The notes: generated by a model not told the origin, from the sequence alone. A DNA stretch of 50,657 bases from an uncultured Bacteroidales bacterium (GCA_902773055.1 CACYCZ010000087.1:1-50657), one strand, 5' to 3'. Shown: positions 14,008-23,374, counted from the first letter of the stretch. Made by a program: numbers and translations.

Positions 14008-16329
14008 TTATTTGTAAAGCATGTCGGCTGTGATTTCCTTGAACTCACCGGTATCGCCCAAGCGGTAGTAGAATTTGCGGTCGCCAGCCCATGATGGTGT
14101 TCCGTCGATAATGTGGCTCAGGTAGATGGCCTTGACGGTGTGCAGACCTGCCTTGAGGGCTATGCTGCGTGATCCGCTGAAATGGTGATTGCTTGGGAAG
14201 TGGTTGTTGTTGATGACGAGCTGACCGTCAACATACATCTCGGGGTAGTTGCCACGGAAGAAGTATACGCCGTCAGCGGGTACCTTGATTTTACCTTCGG
14301 CTATGGCAGCATAGTTCTTGACGTTGCGGTTGTTCTTGGGGATTTCCGACTGGCGGTAGATGTCCATGAGGTTCTGGATGGTCTTGGGATTGTTCCAGAA
14401 GTAAACTTCGCTAAGTTCCTCGGTGCATGTGAAGGTACCTGGAGTAGTGCGGAGTGTGAGTCCGTGTTCAGTAGCGTTATCCTTCAGGGCAGGGGAGAGC
14501 TTTTGCTTGACATATTCAATGGTGCGTACCCGGCTCATTTCTCCACAGGGCAGTACGGTGCGGATTTTCAGTGTTGTCGACTGAGTCATCTCTATAGGTT
14601 TGGTGTATACGGTGGAGTTGGCTCCAGGTTCAGTGCCGTCGGTAGTGTAAACCATCTTTTCGGGACGTGTGGTCTGGAATTTGGCTGCATAGCGGTCGGT
14701 GAAGGCTACCATGTCTACAGAGCCGTCGGGCTGTTCGGGAAGAGGTATGTGGAAGTTGACATTGTGAGCTTTCAGACGTATGGATGCATCACCGTCGAGA
14801 CGGCGGCAGAAGTCCTTGAAGTCTTTTTTGTCCTTGGCTGTCCAGCCTGTTTCGGCTACGGCCAGTCCACGTGGGTAGAGACGGTAGTCAAATTTCTCGG
14901 GTGAATGGATATACTCGGTCCATGTGTTACATTGAGGACCCCATATCATGTCGCTTTTCCCGGCTTTTTCAACTTCCTCGGGGATAGGCTCGTAGTTGTA
15001 TGTCTTTTCCAGTGGATTATAACCGCCGATGCCGTAAGGCTCTATGGCAGGGTCTCCCTGGAAGTGGTCGGTATAGTAACCCAGCCGGCTTGGGGTCATG
15101 ATGACCTTGTGACCTGCCTTAGCTCCGGCAATACCGCCCTTGTCGCCTCTCCATGACATCACGATGGCACTCGGGTTGAGGTTGCCGCCTTCAAGGATTT
15201 CATCCCATCCGATGATGGTCTTACCCTTGCTGTTGAGGTATTTCTCGATATAGTTTACAACATAGCTTTGCAACTGAGCCTCGCGTGAACGTCCTTCTTC
15301 AGCCTTCAGCCCCAGTTCGTCGGCTTTTTTCTGGCAGAGGGGACATGCTGCCCATTCGCGGCGCGGACATTCGTCACCGCCGATGTGGAAATACTTGCTT
15401 GGGAAAATCTCTACCATTTCATCGATGACATCTTCAAGGAATTTGAATGTAGTTTCTTTTCCCGGACACATTACGATGTCTTCAATACCCCATGTCGGAC
15501 GGGTGGAGATTTCTACGTTGCGGCATGAAAGCCAAGGATAGGCGGCAATGGCTGCCAGCTCGTGACCGGGGATTTCCAGTTCGGGGATGATGTTGATGAA
15601 TCGGTCGGCGGCATATTTTACGATTTCCTTCATTTCTTCCTGAGTGTAGTATCCGCCAAATTGTCTGCCGGTGTCATCGGTACGCCAGGCTCCCACCTGA
15701 GTCAGTGCCGGATATTTCTTGATTTCCATACGCCATCCCTGATCTTCGGTCAGATGCCAATGTATGTTGTTGACCTTGTAGAGGGAGAGTACGTCAATCT
15801 GGTGTTTCATCATGTCAATGGGGAAGAAGTGACGGCAGACATCGATGTGGGCACCGCGGTAGCTGAAGCGGGGTTTGTCCTCAATGGTTACGGCCGGAGC
15901 TTCCCATGTAATGCCTGCAACGCGTGTGGCACTTTCAACCTGCGGCGGCAGGAGTTGCATGAATGTCTGCATGGCATAGAACAGTCCGCGTGCTGTTGAT
16001 GCCTGTGCGCTGACGCCCTGAGTGGTTACAGCCAGGGTGTAGGCTTCTTCTCCTGCAATTTTCTTGTTGAGAATAAGCTGGATGCTGTTCTTGTTCTTTT
16101 TTGCACTGATGGCTGGACTGAATCCTGTTGAGGCAGCCAGCTTGTTGCTGAAGAATCGGGCGACCTTGGTGACCTCGTCACCGCCCTTGACACAGAAGTT
16201 GGTTTCTGTCGTCAGTCTGAATGCCCCCTTGCCGTCGGTTATCTTAGCCGGTTCGGGGATGATGTTGTATTTGCCGGCAAAGGTGTTGACAGCGGCAAAC
16301 AAACAGATAGCTAATAAGATTTTTTTCAT
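14008..16329 (-). CDS. Beta-N-acetylhexosaminidase, GH20, exported
   Basis: Releases terminal GlcNAc or GalNAc from glycans such as mucin or N-glycans. The signal peptide is MKKILLAICLFAAVNTFAG. A GH20b-type N-terminal domain precedes the catalytic barrel, which shows RGAHIDVCRHFFP, NNIHWHLTEDQGWR and the catalytic pair D319-E320 in HIGGDECP. After the barrel comes a chitobiase-like C-terminal beta domain (YTTDGTEPGANSTVYT) and a PA14-like end (GVYFFRGNYPEMYVDGQLV). The 773-aa length suits a multidomain Bacteroidales hexosaminidase. It is the third gene of a minus-strand run, 28 bases after aroC, without its own recognisable promoter. The pairing with aroC looks positional rather than functional. 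Confidence 0.95.
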   Translation of the reverse strand: MKKILLAICLFAAVNTFAGKYNIIPEPAKITDGKGAFRLTTETNFCVKGGDEVTKVARFFSNKLAASTGFSPAISAKKNKNSIQLILNKKIAGEEAYTLAVTTQGVSAQASTARGLFYAMQTFMQLLPPQVESATRVAGITWEAPAVTIEDKPRFSYRGAHIDVCRHFFPIDMMKHQIDVLSLYKVNNIHWHLTEDQGWRMEIKKYPALTQVGAWRTDDTGRQFGGYYTQEEMKEIVKYAADRFINIIPELEIPGHELAAIAAYPWLSCRNVEISTRPTWGIEDIVMCPGKETTFKFLEDVIDEMVEIFPSKYFHIGGDECPRREWAACPLCQKKADELGLKAEEGRSREAQLQSYVVNYIEKYLNSKGKTIIGWDEILEGGNLNPSAIVMSWRGDKGGIAGAKAGHKVIMTPSRLGYYTDHFQGDPAIEPYGIGGYNPLEKTYNYEPIPEEVEKAGKSDMIWGPQCNTWTEYIHSPEKFDYRLYPRGLAVAETGWTAKDKKDFKDFCRRLDGDASIRLKAHNVNFHIPLPEQPDGSVDMVAFTDRYAAKFQTTRPEKMVYTTDGTEPGANSTVYTKPIEMTQSTTLKIRTVLPCGEMSRVRTIEYVKQKLSPALKDNATEHGLTLRTTPGTFTCTEELSEVYFWNNPKTIQNLMDIYRQSEIPKNNRNVKNYAAIAEGKIKVPADGVYFFRGNYPEMYVDGQLVINNNHFPSNHHFSGSRSIALKAGLHTVKAIYLSHIIDGTPSWAGDRKFYYRLGDTGEFKEITADMLYK

Positions 16330-16357
16330 ATTGGTTGAATTGTTTTTTTTGAATGTT

Positions 16358-17440
16358 TCAGAATTGATATCTTGCGCGATATTGCAGATAGTTGTCCAGA
16401 ATGATGATGGCAGCCATTGATTCTACGATGGGTACGGCCCGTGGCAATACACAGGGGTCGTGTCTTCCCTTGGCCTTGAATGTAATGGCTTCGCCTTTCC
16501 TGTTGACGGTGGATTGTTCCTTGAGGATGGTGGCCACGGGCTTGAACGCTACGTTGAAGTAGATGTCCTGGCCGTTGCTGATGCCACCTTGAATGCCGCC
16601 GCTGTGGTTGGCCGCTGTCGTGATGCCGCCCTTGCCGTCGGGTATGAAGGTGTCGTTCTGCTCGCTTCCTTTCATGCCTGCTCCGGCAAATCCTGCACCA
16701 TATTCAAAGCCCTTGGCTGCATTGATGCTGAGCATGGCTTTGCCCAGTTCGGCATGAAGTTTTCCAAAGACAGGTTCGCCCAGTCCAGCAGGTGTACCCT
16801 TGATGACGCAGGTGATGATGCCGCCAATGGTGTCGCCTTCTGCCTTGACTTCCTGAATGACACGGGCCATCTGCCGGGCTTTTTCGGGGTCGGGGCAGCG
16901 CACGTCGTTGCTCTCAACCAGTGAGAGGTCATATTTTCTGTAGTCCTTGTCTAAGGCGATGTCGCCCACCTGGGCTGTATATGCCTGTATGGTAATGCCT
17001 TTCTGGCGCAGGGCCAGTTTGGCAAAGGCTCCTGCTACACAGCGCGCCACTGTTTCGCGGGCTGAGGAACGTCCGCCGCCGCGATGGTCTCTGATGCCGT
17101 ATTTTTCATAATATGTGTAGTCGGCGTGGGAGGGGCGGAAAAGGTCCTCCAACTCGGCATAGTCGCTGCTGTGCTGGTTGCTGTTGCGGACGAGAAAGCC
17201 TATGGGGCACCCTGTTGATTTGCCGTCGTAGATGCCCGACAGGATTTCGAGTTCGTCAGCTTCCTGGCGGTTGGTTGTCAGGGGACTCTGTCCGGGACGC
17301 CGGCGTGCCAGTTCTCCTTGCAGGAATGCCGTGTCGATGTCTATCCCGGCAGGAAAGCCGTCGATGACACCGCCTATGCCTTTTCCGTGGCTTTCTCCGA
17401 AGGATGTCAGTCTGAACAGATGGCCTATGGTATTCATCAT
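16358..17440 (-). CDS. aroC: Chorismate synthase
   Basis: Catalyses the last step of the shikimate pathway, EPSP to chorismate, using reduced FMN. The start at 17440 gives [19 protein letters not shown], the conserved N-terminus; the next Met (17437) is equally possible. The frame extends further upstream, but that part overlaps slyD and is not family-like. Visible signatures are [36 protein letters not shown] and [17 protein letters not shown]. The length of about 360 aa is normal. It lies 31 bases after slyD and 28 before the hexosaminidase on the same strand. Confidence 0.97.
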   Translation of the reverse strand: MMNTIGHLFRLTSFGESHGKGIGGVIDGFPAGIDIDTAFLQGELARRRPGQSPLTTNRQEADELEILSGIYDGKSTGCPIGFLVRNSNQHSSDYAELEDLFRPSHADYTYYEKYGIRDHRGGGRSSARETVARCVAGAFAKLALRQKGITIQAYTAQVGDIALDKDYRKYDLSLVESNDVRCPDPEKARQMARVIQEVKAEGDTIGGIITCVIKGTPAGLGEPVFGKLHAELGKAMLSINAAKGFEYGAGFAGAGMKGSEQNDTFIPDGKGGITTAANHSGGIQGGISNGQDIYFNVAFKPVATILKEQSTVNRKGEAITFKAKGRHDPCVLPRAVPIVESMAAIIILDNYLQYRARYQF

Positions 17441-17471
17441 TTTCTTGAGGGGAATTGTATATGCTGGATTG

Positions 17472-18065
17472 TTACTTGCATTTTCCGCAACCGCATTCAC
17501 CGTCCTTGTCCTTGCAGTCACCGCCACAGCCGCCTTCACAACCGCCGCATTTGCCGCCGCAACATCCGCCTTGGCTGAAATTCAGCAGTTTCTGTATCTC
17601 CTCGTCGGTCGCTGTGCGTTTGGTAATGATTTTGCCCTTGAAGTGCAGGTCCTTGCCGGCAAGCGGGTGGTTGAAGTCCATGATGACTGTGTTCTCGCGT
17701 ATTTCTTGTACTATGCCCTGAAGGCGGTTGCCGTCCTCGTTCATCATGGGGAGAATGGCTCCGGGGAAGATGTTTTCCGTGTCAAACTTGCCGTTGCGCA
17801 TGAAAATTTCCTTTCCCAGTTCCAGAATGTGTTCTTCCAGATATTCTCCATAGGCATCTCCTACGGGAATGGTAAAACTGAAAGCATCGTCTTGCTGGAG
17901 TTTCAGAATTTCCTGCTCAAACATGTCCAATGTAAATCCCAGTCCGCTGATGAAGGAGTAGGGGTGTTCGGGCGAAGTCTTTTCTATCAGTTCCTCTTCG
18001 CCCTTATCGCCTTTGACGTAGAGGCTGTAGGCTACTTCCAACACGTAGTGTTCGTTCTCGTTCAT
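17472..18065 (-). CDS. slyD: SlyD-like FKBP-type peptidyl-prolyl isomerase with Cys-rich tail
   Basis: A cytoplasmic prolyl isomerase and chaperone; the metal-binding tail links SlyD proteins to nickel handling. The FKBP part is divided by the inserted IF domain: [18 protein letters not shown], then [10 protein letters not shown], then [16 protein letters not shown], which closes the fold. The last ~32 residues contain nine cysteines ([15 protein letters not shown] and onward), so nickel or zinc binding is plausible. At 197 aa it equals E. coli SlyD in size, though the tail here has few His. First gene of the slyD-aroC-hexosaminidase run. Confidence 0.93.
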   Translation of the reverse strand: MNENEHYVLEVAYSLYVKGDKGEEELIEKTSPEHPYSFISGLGFTLDMFEQEILKLQQDDAFSFTIPVGDAYGEYLEEHILELGKEIFMRNGKFDTENIFPGAILPMMNEDGNRLQGIVQEIRENTVIMDFNHPLAGKDLHFKGKIITKRTATDEEIQKLLNFSQGGCCGGKCGGCEGGCGGDCKDKDGECGCGKCK

Positions 18066-18098
18066 GAATTTTCTGATTGGTAAAAGTTTTTCAATATG

Positions 18099-18106
18099 TA
18101 AAGTTA
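18099..18106 (-). promoter_or_regulatory. Probable -7 box upstream of slyD
   Basis: The minus strand reads TAACTTTA, one base off TAnnTTTG, 34 bases before the slyD start. Confidence 0.45.
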
Positions 18107-18252
18107 CAATTATTTTCCGAAAGTGGAGAGCATTTGTCTGATATATCTTTCTTCCGCATCAGCAGCGATGCTATTCCCGCTATGTCAGTGATGCCGATAC
18201 CGCTGTTGTCAGAATGGCGTCGGAGATGATGTTTTTCTCCGAGAAATTTTAT

Positions 18253-18336
18253 GTTTACCAATGTGAAACGTACGTTCACCGATGCGAAACATACGTTCAC
18301 CGTCGGTGAACATACATTCAGCGACGCTGAACATAG
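18253..18336. repeat. Four 21-bp palindromic iterons
   Basis: Four units of exactly 21 bp start at 18253, 18274, 18295 and 18316. Each has the plan GTTCACCG-N-CGGTGAAC-ATAC. The third is a perfect 17-bp palindrome (8+1+8) and the fourth is palindromic over 15 bp (7+1+7); the first two are imperfect. They lie in the 363-bp gap between the convergently oriented-on-one-strand genes slyD and trmH (both minus). The rest of that gap shows only the slyD promoter. Confidence 0.85.
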
Positions 18337-18428
18337 ATGCTGTAGGGGTAAAAACGTTTCTATATGGTATATTGGAAGAGACCGCTATACCCTGTTGTTT
18401 CCTTATTGCGTTTTGTGAGGGGGAATTG

Positions 18429-19199
18429 CTATGCTTGTCTGCGGCGGAATTCTGCGCAGATGATAGCTGTAGCAATTGCTACATTGAGACTCTCGCTTGT
18501 GGGCCGCCCTTCGGGCCATGAGGGAATAAAGAGGCGGCGGCGTATCAGGCTCTCTGTAGCGGGGCGGATGCCCTGTCCCTCATTGCCCATGATGATGATG
18601 CCATTGGGTGAGAGGGACTCCTGATATAAAGGCTTGCCGTTCAGAAAAGTGCCGTAAATGGGTATGTCGGCAGGGAGGGCAGACAGCAGGGCCGGAAGTT
18701 CAGCCTTGTGAACCTGAATCCTGCCCAAGGCTCCCATTGTGGCCTGGACCACTTTTGGGGAATAGACATCGGCTGTGTCGGGTGAACAGATGATATGGCT
18801 GATGCCGAACCAGTCGGCCAGGCGCAGGATGGTGCCGACGTTGCCGGGGTCCTGCACGCCGTCGAGTGCCAGACAAATGTCAAGAGCGGCCAGCGTGCTG
18901 TCGAAAGGACACTCGGCTGGTTTTTCAAATATGGCGATGACTTGCTGGGGGGTCTGGAGAAAACTGGCCTTGCAGAGTTCCGACTCACTTACTTCGTCAC
19001 AGACGGGAGTCCCATTCAGGGTAATCTCAGATGCGTGTTCCGCAAGCCATGTTTCGGTGGCGGCTATATAGATGCAGGGAAGGGTACGGAGCAGTTCGCC
19101 TACGACCTTGGGCCCCTCGGCGACAAACTGCTTCCGGCAGTCCCGGTTCTTCTTCATGCCGAGTGCATGGATGTCTTTTATCCTGTTCTTGCTGATCAT
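18429..19199 (-). CDS. TrmH/SpoU-family RNA 2'-O-methyltransferase
   Basis: Uses S-adenosylmethionine to methylate a ribose in rRNA or tRNA. The three SPOUT signatures are present: LDGVQDPGNVGTILRLADWFG (motif 1), IIIMGNEGQGI (motif 2) and IPSWPEGRPTSESLNVAIAT (motif 3, forming the trefoil knot). The N-terminal part, MISKNRIKDIHALGMKKNR and FVAEGPKVVGELL, is the substrate-binding domain of the TsnR/RlmB-like branch. Start 19199 was chosen because the residues upstream are not family-like and hold the promoter region. It is transcribed divergently from the TamL-like gene, a common pairing in Bacteroidota. The exact target nucleotide cannot be told. Confidence 0.93.
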   Translation of the reverse strand: MISKNRIKDIHALGMKKNRDCRKQFVAEGPKVVGELLRTLPCIYIAATETWLAEHASEITLNGTPVCDEVSESELCKASFLQTPQQVIAIFEKPAECPFDSTLAALDICLALDGVQDPGNVGTILRLADWFGISHIICSPDTADVYSPKVVQATMGALGRIQVHKAELPALLSALPADIPIYGTFLNGKPLYQESLSPNGIIIMGNEGQGIRPATESLIRRRLFIPSWPEGRPTSESLNVAIATAIICAEFRRRQA

Positions 19200-19431
19200 A
19201 GGGCGATATGGATGCAGTGTATGCGATAGATATGCAAAGTTTATGAAAAAAAAAGATACCGACAATTATTTTGACAGGAAAAAGATGACTCATAGTGATA
19301 TTCTGCACTTGCAGGACTGTTTTTGGGGGGAGGCATCCTGCAAGAGGGCGGAAATACCGTTCCTCTCTAAGTGACAGGAGGAAATCGGACGTTTCCTGCT
19401 TTCTTGTCTTGACTATGTCTGCATAAAGTTT

Positions 19432-19439
19432 TATCTTTG
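19432..19439 (+). promoter_or_regulatory. -7 promoter box of the TamL-like gene
   Basis: TATCTTTG, 21 bases before ATG 19461; the in-frame TTG at 19437 is part of this box. Confidence 0.7.
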
Positions 19440-19460
19440 TGTCGGATTTCAGTATCTCCG

Positions 19461-21755
19461 ATGTTCAGGATAAGGAAATGGATATGGATTGTCCTGGCTG
19501 TCATAGTCATGACAAGTTGTTCTTCTGAGAAATTTCTTTCAGAGGGACAACATGTACTTACTTCTGTAGATATAGTCTCGGCTGAGAAAAAGACTGATGC
19601 AGCGAGCTATAGGTCATATATCAGGCAGGAGCCCAATGCCAGATGGTTTAATCTCGTAAAGGTTCCGTTGGGTATTTACTGTATGTCGGGAACAGATTCC
19701 ACCAAACGCTTTAACCGTTTCCTGAAGCGGCTGGGTGAGGAACCTGTCATCTATGACTGGCAGATGACCCAGACATCCAAGAACCAGTTGGCACTGGCTT
19801 TGCAGTCAAGGGGATACCTTCATGCCAGGGTGGACGACAGAGTGAGATTCAAAGGGCATAAGGCTAAGGTGTCCTATCATCTCCATCCCGGTCAGCAATA
19901 TAGGATTCGCTCAATTGATTATGACATCGACGACCCTGTGATTGACTCAATACTGAAGATGAATGAGAGTGAAACCCTGCTGACTGTTGATATGCCCTGT
20001 GATGCCAATGTGCTGGATAACGAGCGGAGCCGTATCATTAATCTGCTGCACCGCAACGGATATTACCGTGCCCTGAAGAAGTTTATATATTACGACATAG
20101 ACTCTCTGGCCGGTCCCCGAAAATTGGCATTGGTGCTGCACTATGACGGGAAACGGCTCTCTTCAGACCCAGAGAAGGATTATACCCGTTATTGGATAGG
20201 AAAAGTTACGGTTGATATCGTGGACGATGAAGCCACGCAGGGAGAATTCCGCGACAGTATCAAATACCGCGGTATAAAGATGCGCTACAAGGGCCCACGC
20301 ACAATACGCCCCAATGTTGTATACTCGCAGTTGGATATACAGCGTGGGGCATATTACAACGAAGAGGCTGTGCGCACGACATACAATAATTTTTCGCGCC
20401 TGAAGATATTGCGCAGTTCTTCAATTCATTTCAGCGATACGGAGGCAGGAACACTGAACTGCCACATTACCCTCCACACCGACAAGCTCAATCAGATTTC
20501 GGCGGAATTGGAGGGCACAAATACTTCGGGCGATCTTGGTGTGGCCTCATCAGTCAGTTTTACCAACAGAAATCTTTTTCACGGTTCGGAGGTCTGGACA
20601 ACCAAGGCGAAGGCAGCCTTTGAGGCCATTACAGGGTTGGAAGGATATAATGACCAGAATTTCTTTGAGTTCTCCGTTGAGAGCCGCCTGTCATTTCCCC
20701 GTATCATTATTCCGTTTATGCCAGAGCACCGACGTGTCAATATGCACGGCTCGTCAGAAATTACATTGCAGTTTAATACCCAGGAGCGTCCCGAGTTCCA
20801 CCGGCGTGTCCTGACAGCATTATGGAGTTATAAATGGAATGGCCATCACAACCGCCATCAGCATAAGTTGGATGCCATAGGCCTGAACTATGTGTTCATG
20901 CCGTGGATATCCAATACTTTCAGAAATGAATATCTGAATAATGACAATGCGCGGTTTGCCATAGTGCGTTATACCTACGAGAACCTGTTCATCCTCAACA
21001 GTGCGTATAACTTTATATACAATTCAGCAGGAGGGTCTACTAATGCCCAAAGTAAGAGAAACGCCACCCAGTTTCATGTTGGCATTGAGTCGGCGGGAAA
21101 TCTGCTATACCTTTTGTCAAAGGGGCTTGATGTCAAGAAAGATGCAGACGGCCGTTATACCCTGTTTGATGTGGCGTTTGCCCAATATCTGAAATTTGAT
21201 ATAGACTACGCACGCAGCATACCCATGAATAAAAACAACACTTTGGCCATGCGTGCGGCAATGGGACTGGTCCTGCCCTATGGAAATGCGACGATGGTGC
21301 CATACGAAAAACGCTATTTTGCCGGAGGTGCCAACAGCGTGCGCGGATGGTCTATAAGGGAACTCGGCCCCGGAGGCTATGTGGGTAAGGATGGAAAGAT
21401 AGATTTTATCAACCAGACGGGTAACTTAAAACTGCTGTTTAACATGGAATGGCGTTCATACCTTTTCTGGAAATTGACTGGTGCCCTGTTCGTGGATGCC
21501 GGCAATATATGGACGACACGCAATTATGAAGCACAACCGGGAGGGCTATTCAAGTTTGATACGTTCTACAAACAGATTGCAGCCTCCTATGGTTGGGGAC
21601 TGAGGTTTAACTTTGATTATTTTATCCTGCGCTTTGATATGGCTATGAAGGCTGTCTCTCCGTCATATGCTACAAAGCGAGAGCACTTTCCCCTTATTCA
21701 TCCTAATTTAAAAAGGGATTTTACATTCCACTTTGCAGTAGGTCTCCCATTCTGA
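19461..21755 (+). CDS. tamL: TamL-like outer-membrane assembly lipoprotein (BamA/TamA superfamily)
   Basis: TamL is the Bacteroidota relative of TamA: an Omp85 barrel with POTRA domains that is lipid-anchored and works with TamB in envelope assembly. Start 19461 gives the signal MFRIRKWIWIVLAVIVMTSC with a lipobox at TSC; Cys is followed by SSEKFLSEGQHVLT. POTRA-like repeats follow (QYRIRSIDYDIDD; YYNEEAVRTTYNNFSRLKI). The C-terminal Omp85 barrel includes RYFAGGANSVRGWSIRELGPGG, which carries the conserved VRGW/Y motif of strand L6, and ends in GLPF. Length 764 aa, as expected for TamL. Its last 35 bases overlap the convergent lipoprotein gene. Confidence 0.92.
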   Translation: MFRIRKWIWIVLAVIVMTSCSSEKFLSEGQHVLTSVDIVSAEKKTDAASYRSYIRQEPNARWFNLVKVPLGIYCMSGTDSTKRFNRFLKRLGEEPVIYDWQMTQTSKNQLALALQSRGYLHARVDDRVRFKGHKAKVSYHLHPGQQYRIRSIDYDIDDPVIDSILKMNESETLLTVDMPCDANVLDNERSRIINLLHRNGYYRALKKFIYYDIDSLAGPRKLALVLHYDGKRLSSDPEKDYTRYWIGKVTVDIVDDEATQGEFRDSIKYRGIKMRYKGPRTIRPNVVYSQLDIQRGAYYNEEAVRTTYNNFSRLKILRSSSIHFSDTEAGTLNCHITLHTDKLNQISAELEGTNTSGDLGVASSVSFTNRNLFHGSEVWTTKAKAAFEAITGLEGYNDQNFFEFSVESRLSFPRIIIPFMPEHRRVNMHGSSEITLQFNTQERPEFHRRVLTALWSYKWNGHHNRHQHKLDAIGLNYVFMPWISNTFRNEYLNNDNARFAIVRYTYENLFILNSAYNFIYNSAGGSTNAQSKRNATQFHVGIESAGNLLYLLSKGLDVKKDADGRYTLFDVAFAQYLKFDIDYARSIPMNKNNTLAMRAAMGLVLPYGNATMVPYEKRYFAGGANSVRGWSIRELGPGGYVGKDGKIDFINQTGNLKLLFNMEWRSYLFWKLTGALFVDAGNIWTTRNYEAQPGGLFKFDTFYKQIAASYGWGLRFNFDYFILRFDMAMKAVSPSYATKREHFPLIHPNLKRDFTFHFAVGLPF

Positions 21756-22164
21756 TTTTCCATTGCCCCTCTTGATGTACAAGGAATAATTTATAGATTC
21801 CTTCCTTTACCAAGTGTCCCGGTTTCCCGATGGTGTCCAGATAGTAAACAGAGTTGATTTCTATAAGAGCTTGTGCACAGGAATCTCCCTGATAGGTCAG
21901 TTTGCTGATGCGAAATGTAGGTTCTGCAGATGTGAGGCGGATACTGTCCTGGTCTTCAGGTCGTAAATTGGAAAGGTATATCCTGAGCCAACCGTCTTCT
22001 CCCGAAGCGCAATATTGAAGTGCTTCAGCATACTTGAAATTGAAAAAAGCTTGACAAAAATGATTGATGCATATTTCTGCGTCATTTTCCTGCGGCTTAC
22101 TGCATGAAGAGAAAACGAGCAGGGTGGCAGAGATAATGGCAGCGGCAATCTTGAATGTGCGCAT
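21721..22164 (-). CDS. Small lipoprotein, NTF2-like (DUF4878 type)
   Basis: The start ATG 22164 gives MRTFKIAAAIISATLLVFSSC with a lipobox (FSSC); an upstream ATG (22194) would add ten unlikely residues. The mature part (FCQAFFNFKYAEALQYC, ending GIYKLFLVHQEGQWKIRMGDLL) resembles the cystatin/NTF2-like fold of DUF4878-type lipoproteins, in which the C-terminal strand has the QWKI pattern. Function unknown. Length 147 aa. Its stop lies inside the 3' end of the TamL-like gene on the opposite strand, giving a 35-base tail-to-tail overlap and possible antisense interaction of the two transcripts. Confidence 0.8.
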   Translation of the reverse strand: MRTFKIAAAIISATLLVFSSCSKPQENDAEICINHFCQAFFNFKYAEALQYCASGEDGWLRIYLSNLRPEDQDSIRLTSAEPTFRISKLTYQGDSCAQALIEINSVYYLDTIGKPGHLVKEGIYKLFLVHQEGQWKIRMGDLLQSGM

Positions 22165-22307
22165 AGTGAGGGCTGTTTTATGATTCTGTTTCAAAGTTAA
22201 GCAAAACTATTCTGAAAGCTGAATTGCGGATATCTTTTTTTCTTATTTATTCTTGTAGCCGGAAATAAACAAAGCGTGTTGATATGGCTGTTGTAGCGCC
22301 TTTTTTG

Positions 22308-22315
22308 TAATTTTG
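22308..22315 (+). promoter_or_regulatory. -7 promoter box of the MBL hydrolase gene
   Basis: TAATTTTG ends only 9 bases before ATG 22325, so the transcript leader would be a few bases at most. Confidence 0.65.
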
Positions 22316-22324
22316 CATGTACTT

Positions 22325-23128
22325 ATGGGAGCATTCAGAATTTTATGTTTCGGAAGTGGCAGCAGCGGTAACTGTTTCTATTTTCAGAATGATGAGGGAG
22401 CATTCCTAATAGATGCTGGAGTGGGCATCAGTAAGATGAGGAAATATTTTGCGATGTATGATATTGTTCCCCAAAGCATATCAGGTGTTTTCCTGACCCA
22501 TGACCATATAGACCATGTGCGCTGTGCATGCAGTTTTGCCAAGAGAGCCGGTATACCGATCTATGCAACAGAAAGTGTATGGCAGGGTATGGATATTAAT
22601 CCGGTAATCCGTACAAAAATCCCTATAGAAAACCGCCGTATTATTCAGAAAAACATGCCGATGGATTTTCTGGGCTGTCGCTTGACGGCTTTTGATGTGC
22701 CTCATGACAGCAGTGATAATGTGGGTTATTATATATGTTACAAGAATATCCGTCTGGTACACGTTACCGATGACGGTTCTATGACCGACGAGATACAGTC
22801 CTATATTGCTCAGGCTAACTGCCTGACGATAGAATCCAATTATGACGAAGACATGTTGCGTAACGGAGCATATCCGACATATCTGAAAACGCGCATATTT
22901 GGGACTAATGGTCATCTTTCAAACAGAGAAGCAGCCGAAACGATATATCGGCATTATAAACATTTATCGCACGTGTGGCTGTGTCATATCAGTGCTAATA
23001 ATAATACACCGCAGAAAGCATTGGATGAGGTTGTTGGTCTGCTGAGAAAGAAGGGGGTGGCCGAGCAGGATTTTCCTGTACTTACTCCCTTGAACAGGAC
23101 AGAGCCGACAGGTTTTTTTGATTTGTGA
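22325..23128 (+). CDS. MBL-fold metallo-hydrolase (WalJ/YycJ-like)
   Basis: A cytoplasmic metallo-beta-lactamase-fold hydrolase of the YycJ/WalJ branch, whose members are proposed 5'-to-3' DNA exonucleases. The N-terminus FRILCFGSGSSGNC is the branch signature. Metal ligands are seen in LTHDHIDHV (HxHxDH), with later His and Asp in VPHDSSDNVGY and VTDDGSM, and His in GTNGHLSN and LCHIS. Length 267 aa. Start 22325 was chosen over the in-frame TTG 22313 because that TTG is the end of the -7 box. The gene stands alone ahead of tRNA-Lys. Confidence 0.9.
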   Translation: MGAFRILCFGSGSSGNCFYFQNDEGAFLIDAGVGISKMRKYFAMYDIVPQSISGVFLTHDHIDHVRCACSFAKRAGIPIYATESVWQGMDINPVIRTKIPIENRRIIQKNMPMDFLGCRLTAFDVPHDSSDNVGYYICYKNIRLVHVTDDGSMTDEIQSYIAQANCLTIESNYDEDMLRNGAYPTYLKTRIFGTNGHLSNREAAETIYRHYKHLSHVWLCHISANNNTPQKALDEVVGLLRKKGVAEQDFPVLTPLNRTEPTGFFDL

Positions 23129-23146
23129 AAAATAAATGCCTAAAAT

Positions 23147-23180
23147 GTTTGGTCTGTATAAATAAAAATATGTAATTTTG
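23147..23180 (+). promoter_or_regulatory. Promoter of tRNA-Lys (-33 TTTG, -7 TAATTTTG)
   Basis: TTTG at 23148-23151 and TAATTTTG at 23173-23180, 21 bases between, the expected Bacteroidota arrangement. The tRNA begins 24 bases later. Confidence 0.8.
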
Positions 23181-23203
23181 CAGTCGCATACTGAAAAGTA
23201 AAT

Positions 23204-23276
23204 GCACCCTTAGCTCAGTTGGTAGAGCAACTGACTCTTAATCAGTGGGTCTAGGGTTCGAGCCCCTAAGGGTGTA
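23204..23276 (+). tRNA. tRNA-Lys (anticodon CTT)
   Basis: A 73-nt cloverleaf: acceptor GCACCCT pairs with AGGGTGT (the first pair is G-U), with discriminator A. Anticodon stem ACTGA/TCAGT and loop CTCTTAA give CTT. The D arm AGCTCAGTTGGTAGAGC and T loop GGTTCGAGCC are canonical. CCA is not encoded. Confidence 0.96.
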
Positions 23277-23286
23277 CATTGCAGGG

Positions 23287-23320
23287 AACCTCTTTACGAT
23301 ATCTCGTAAGGAGGTTTTTT
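23287..23320 (+). terminator. Intrinsic terminator of tRNA-Lys
   Basis: Stem AACCTCTTTACGA with TCGTAAGGAGGTT (one G-T pair), 4-nt loop, then a T run. Confidence 0.85.
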
Positions 23321-23374
23321 CTGTTTTTGCGCAGAACAGAATGCCCGTCATATGTGCTGATAATAAATTATCAC

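Noticed and set aside
18253-18336. Short CRISPR-like array
   Set aside because: Units are contiguous without unique spacers, are individually palindromic and lack cas genes nearby.
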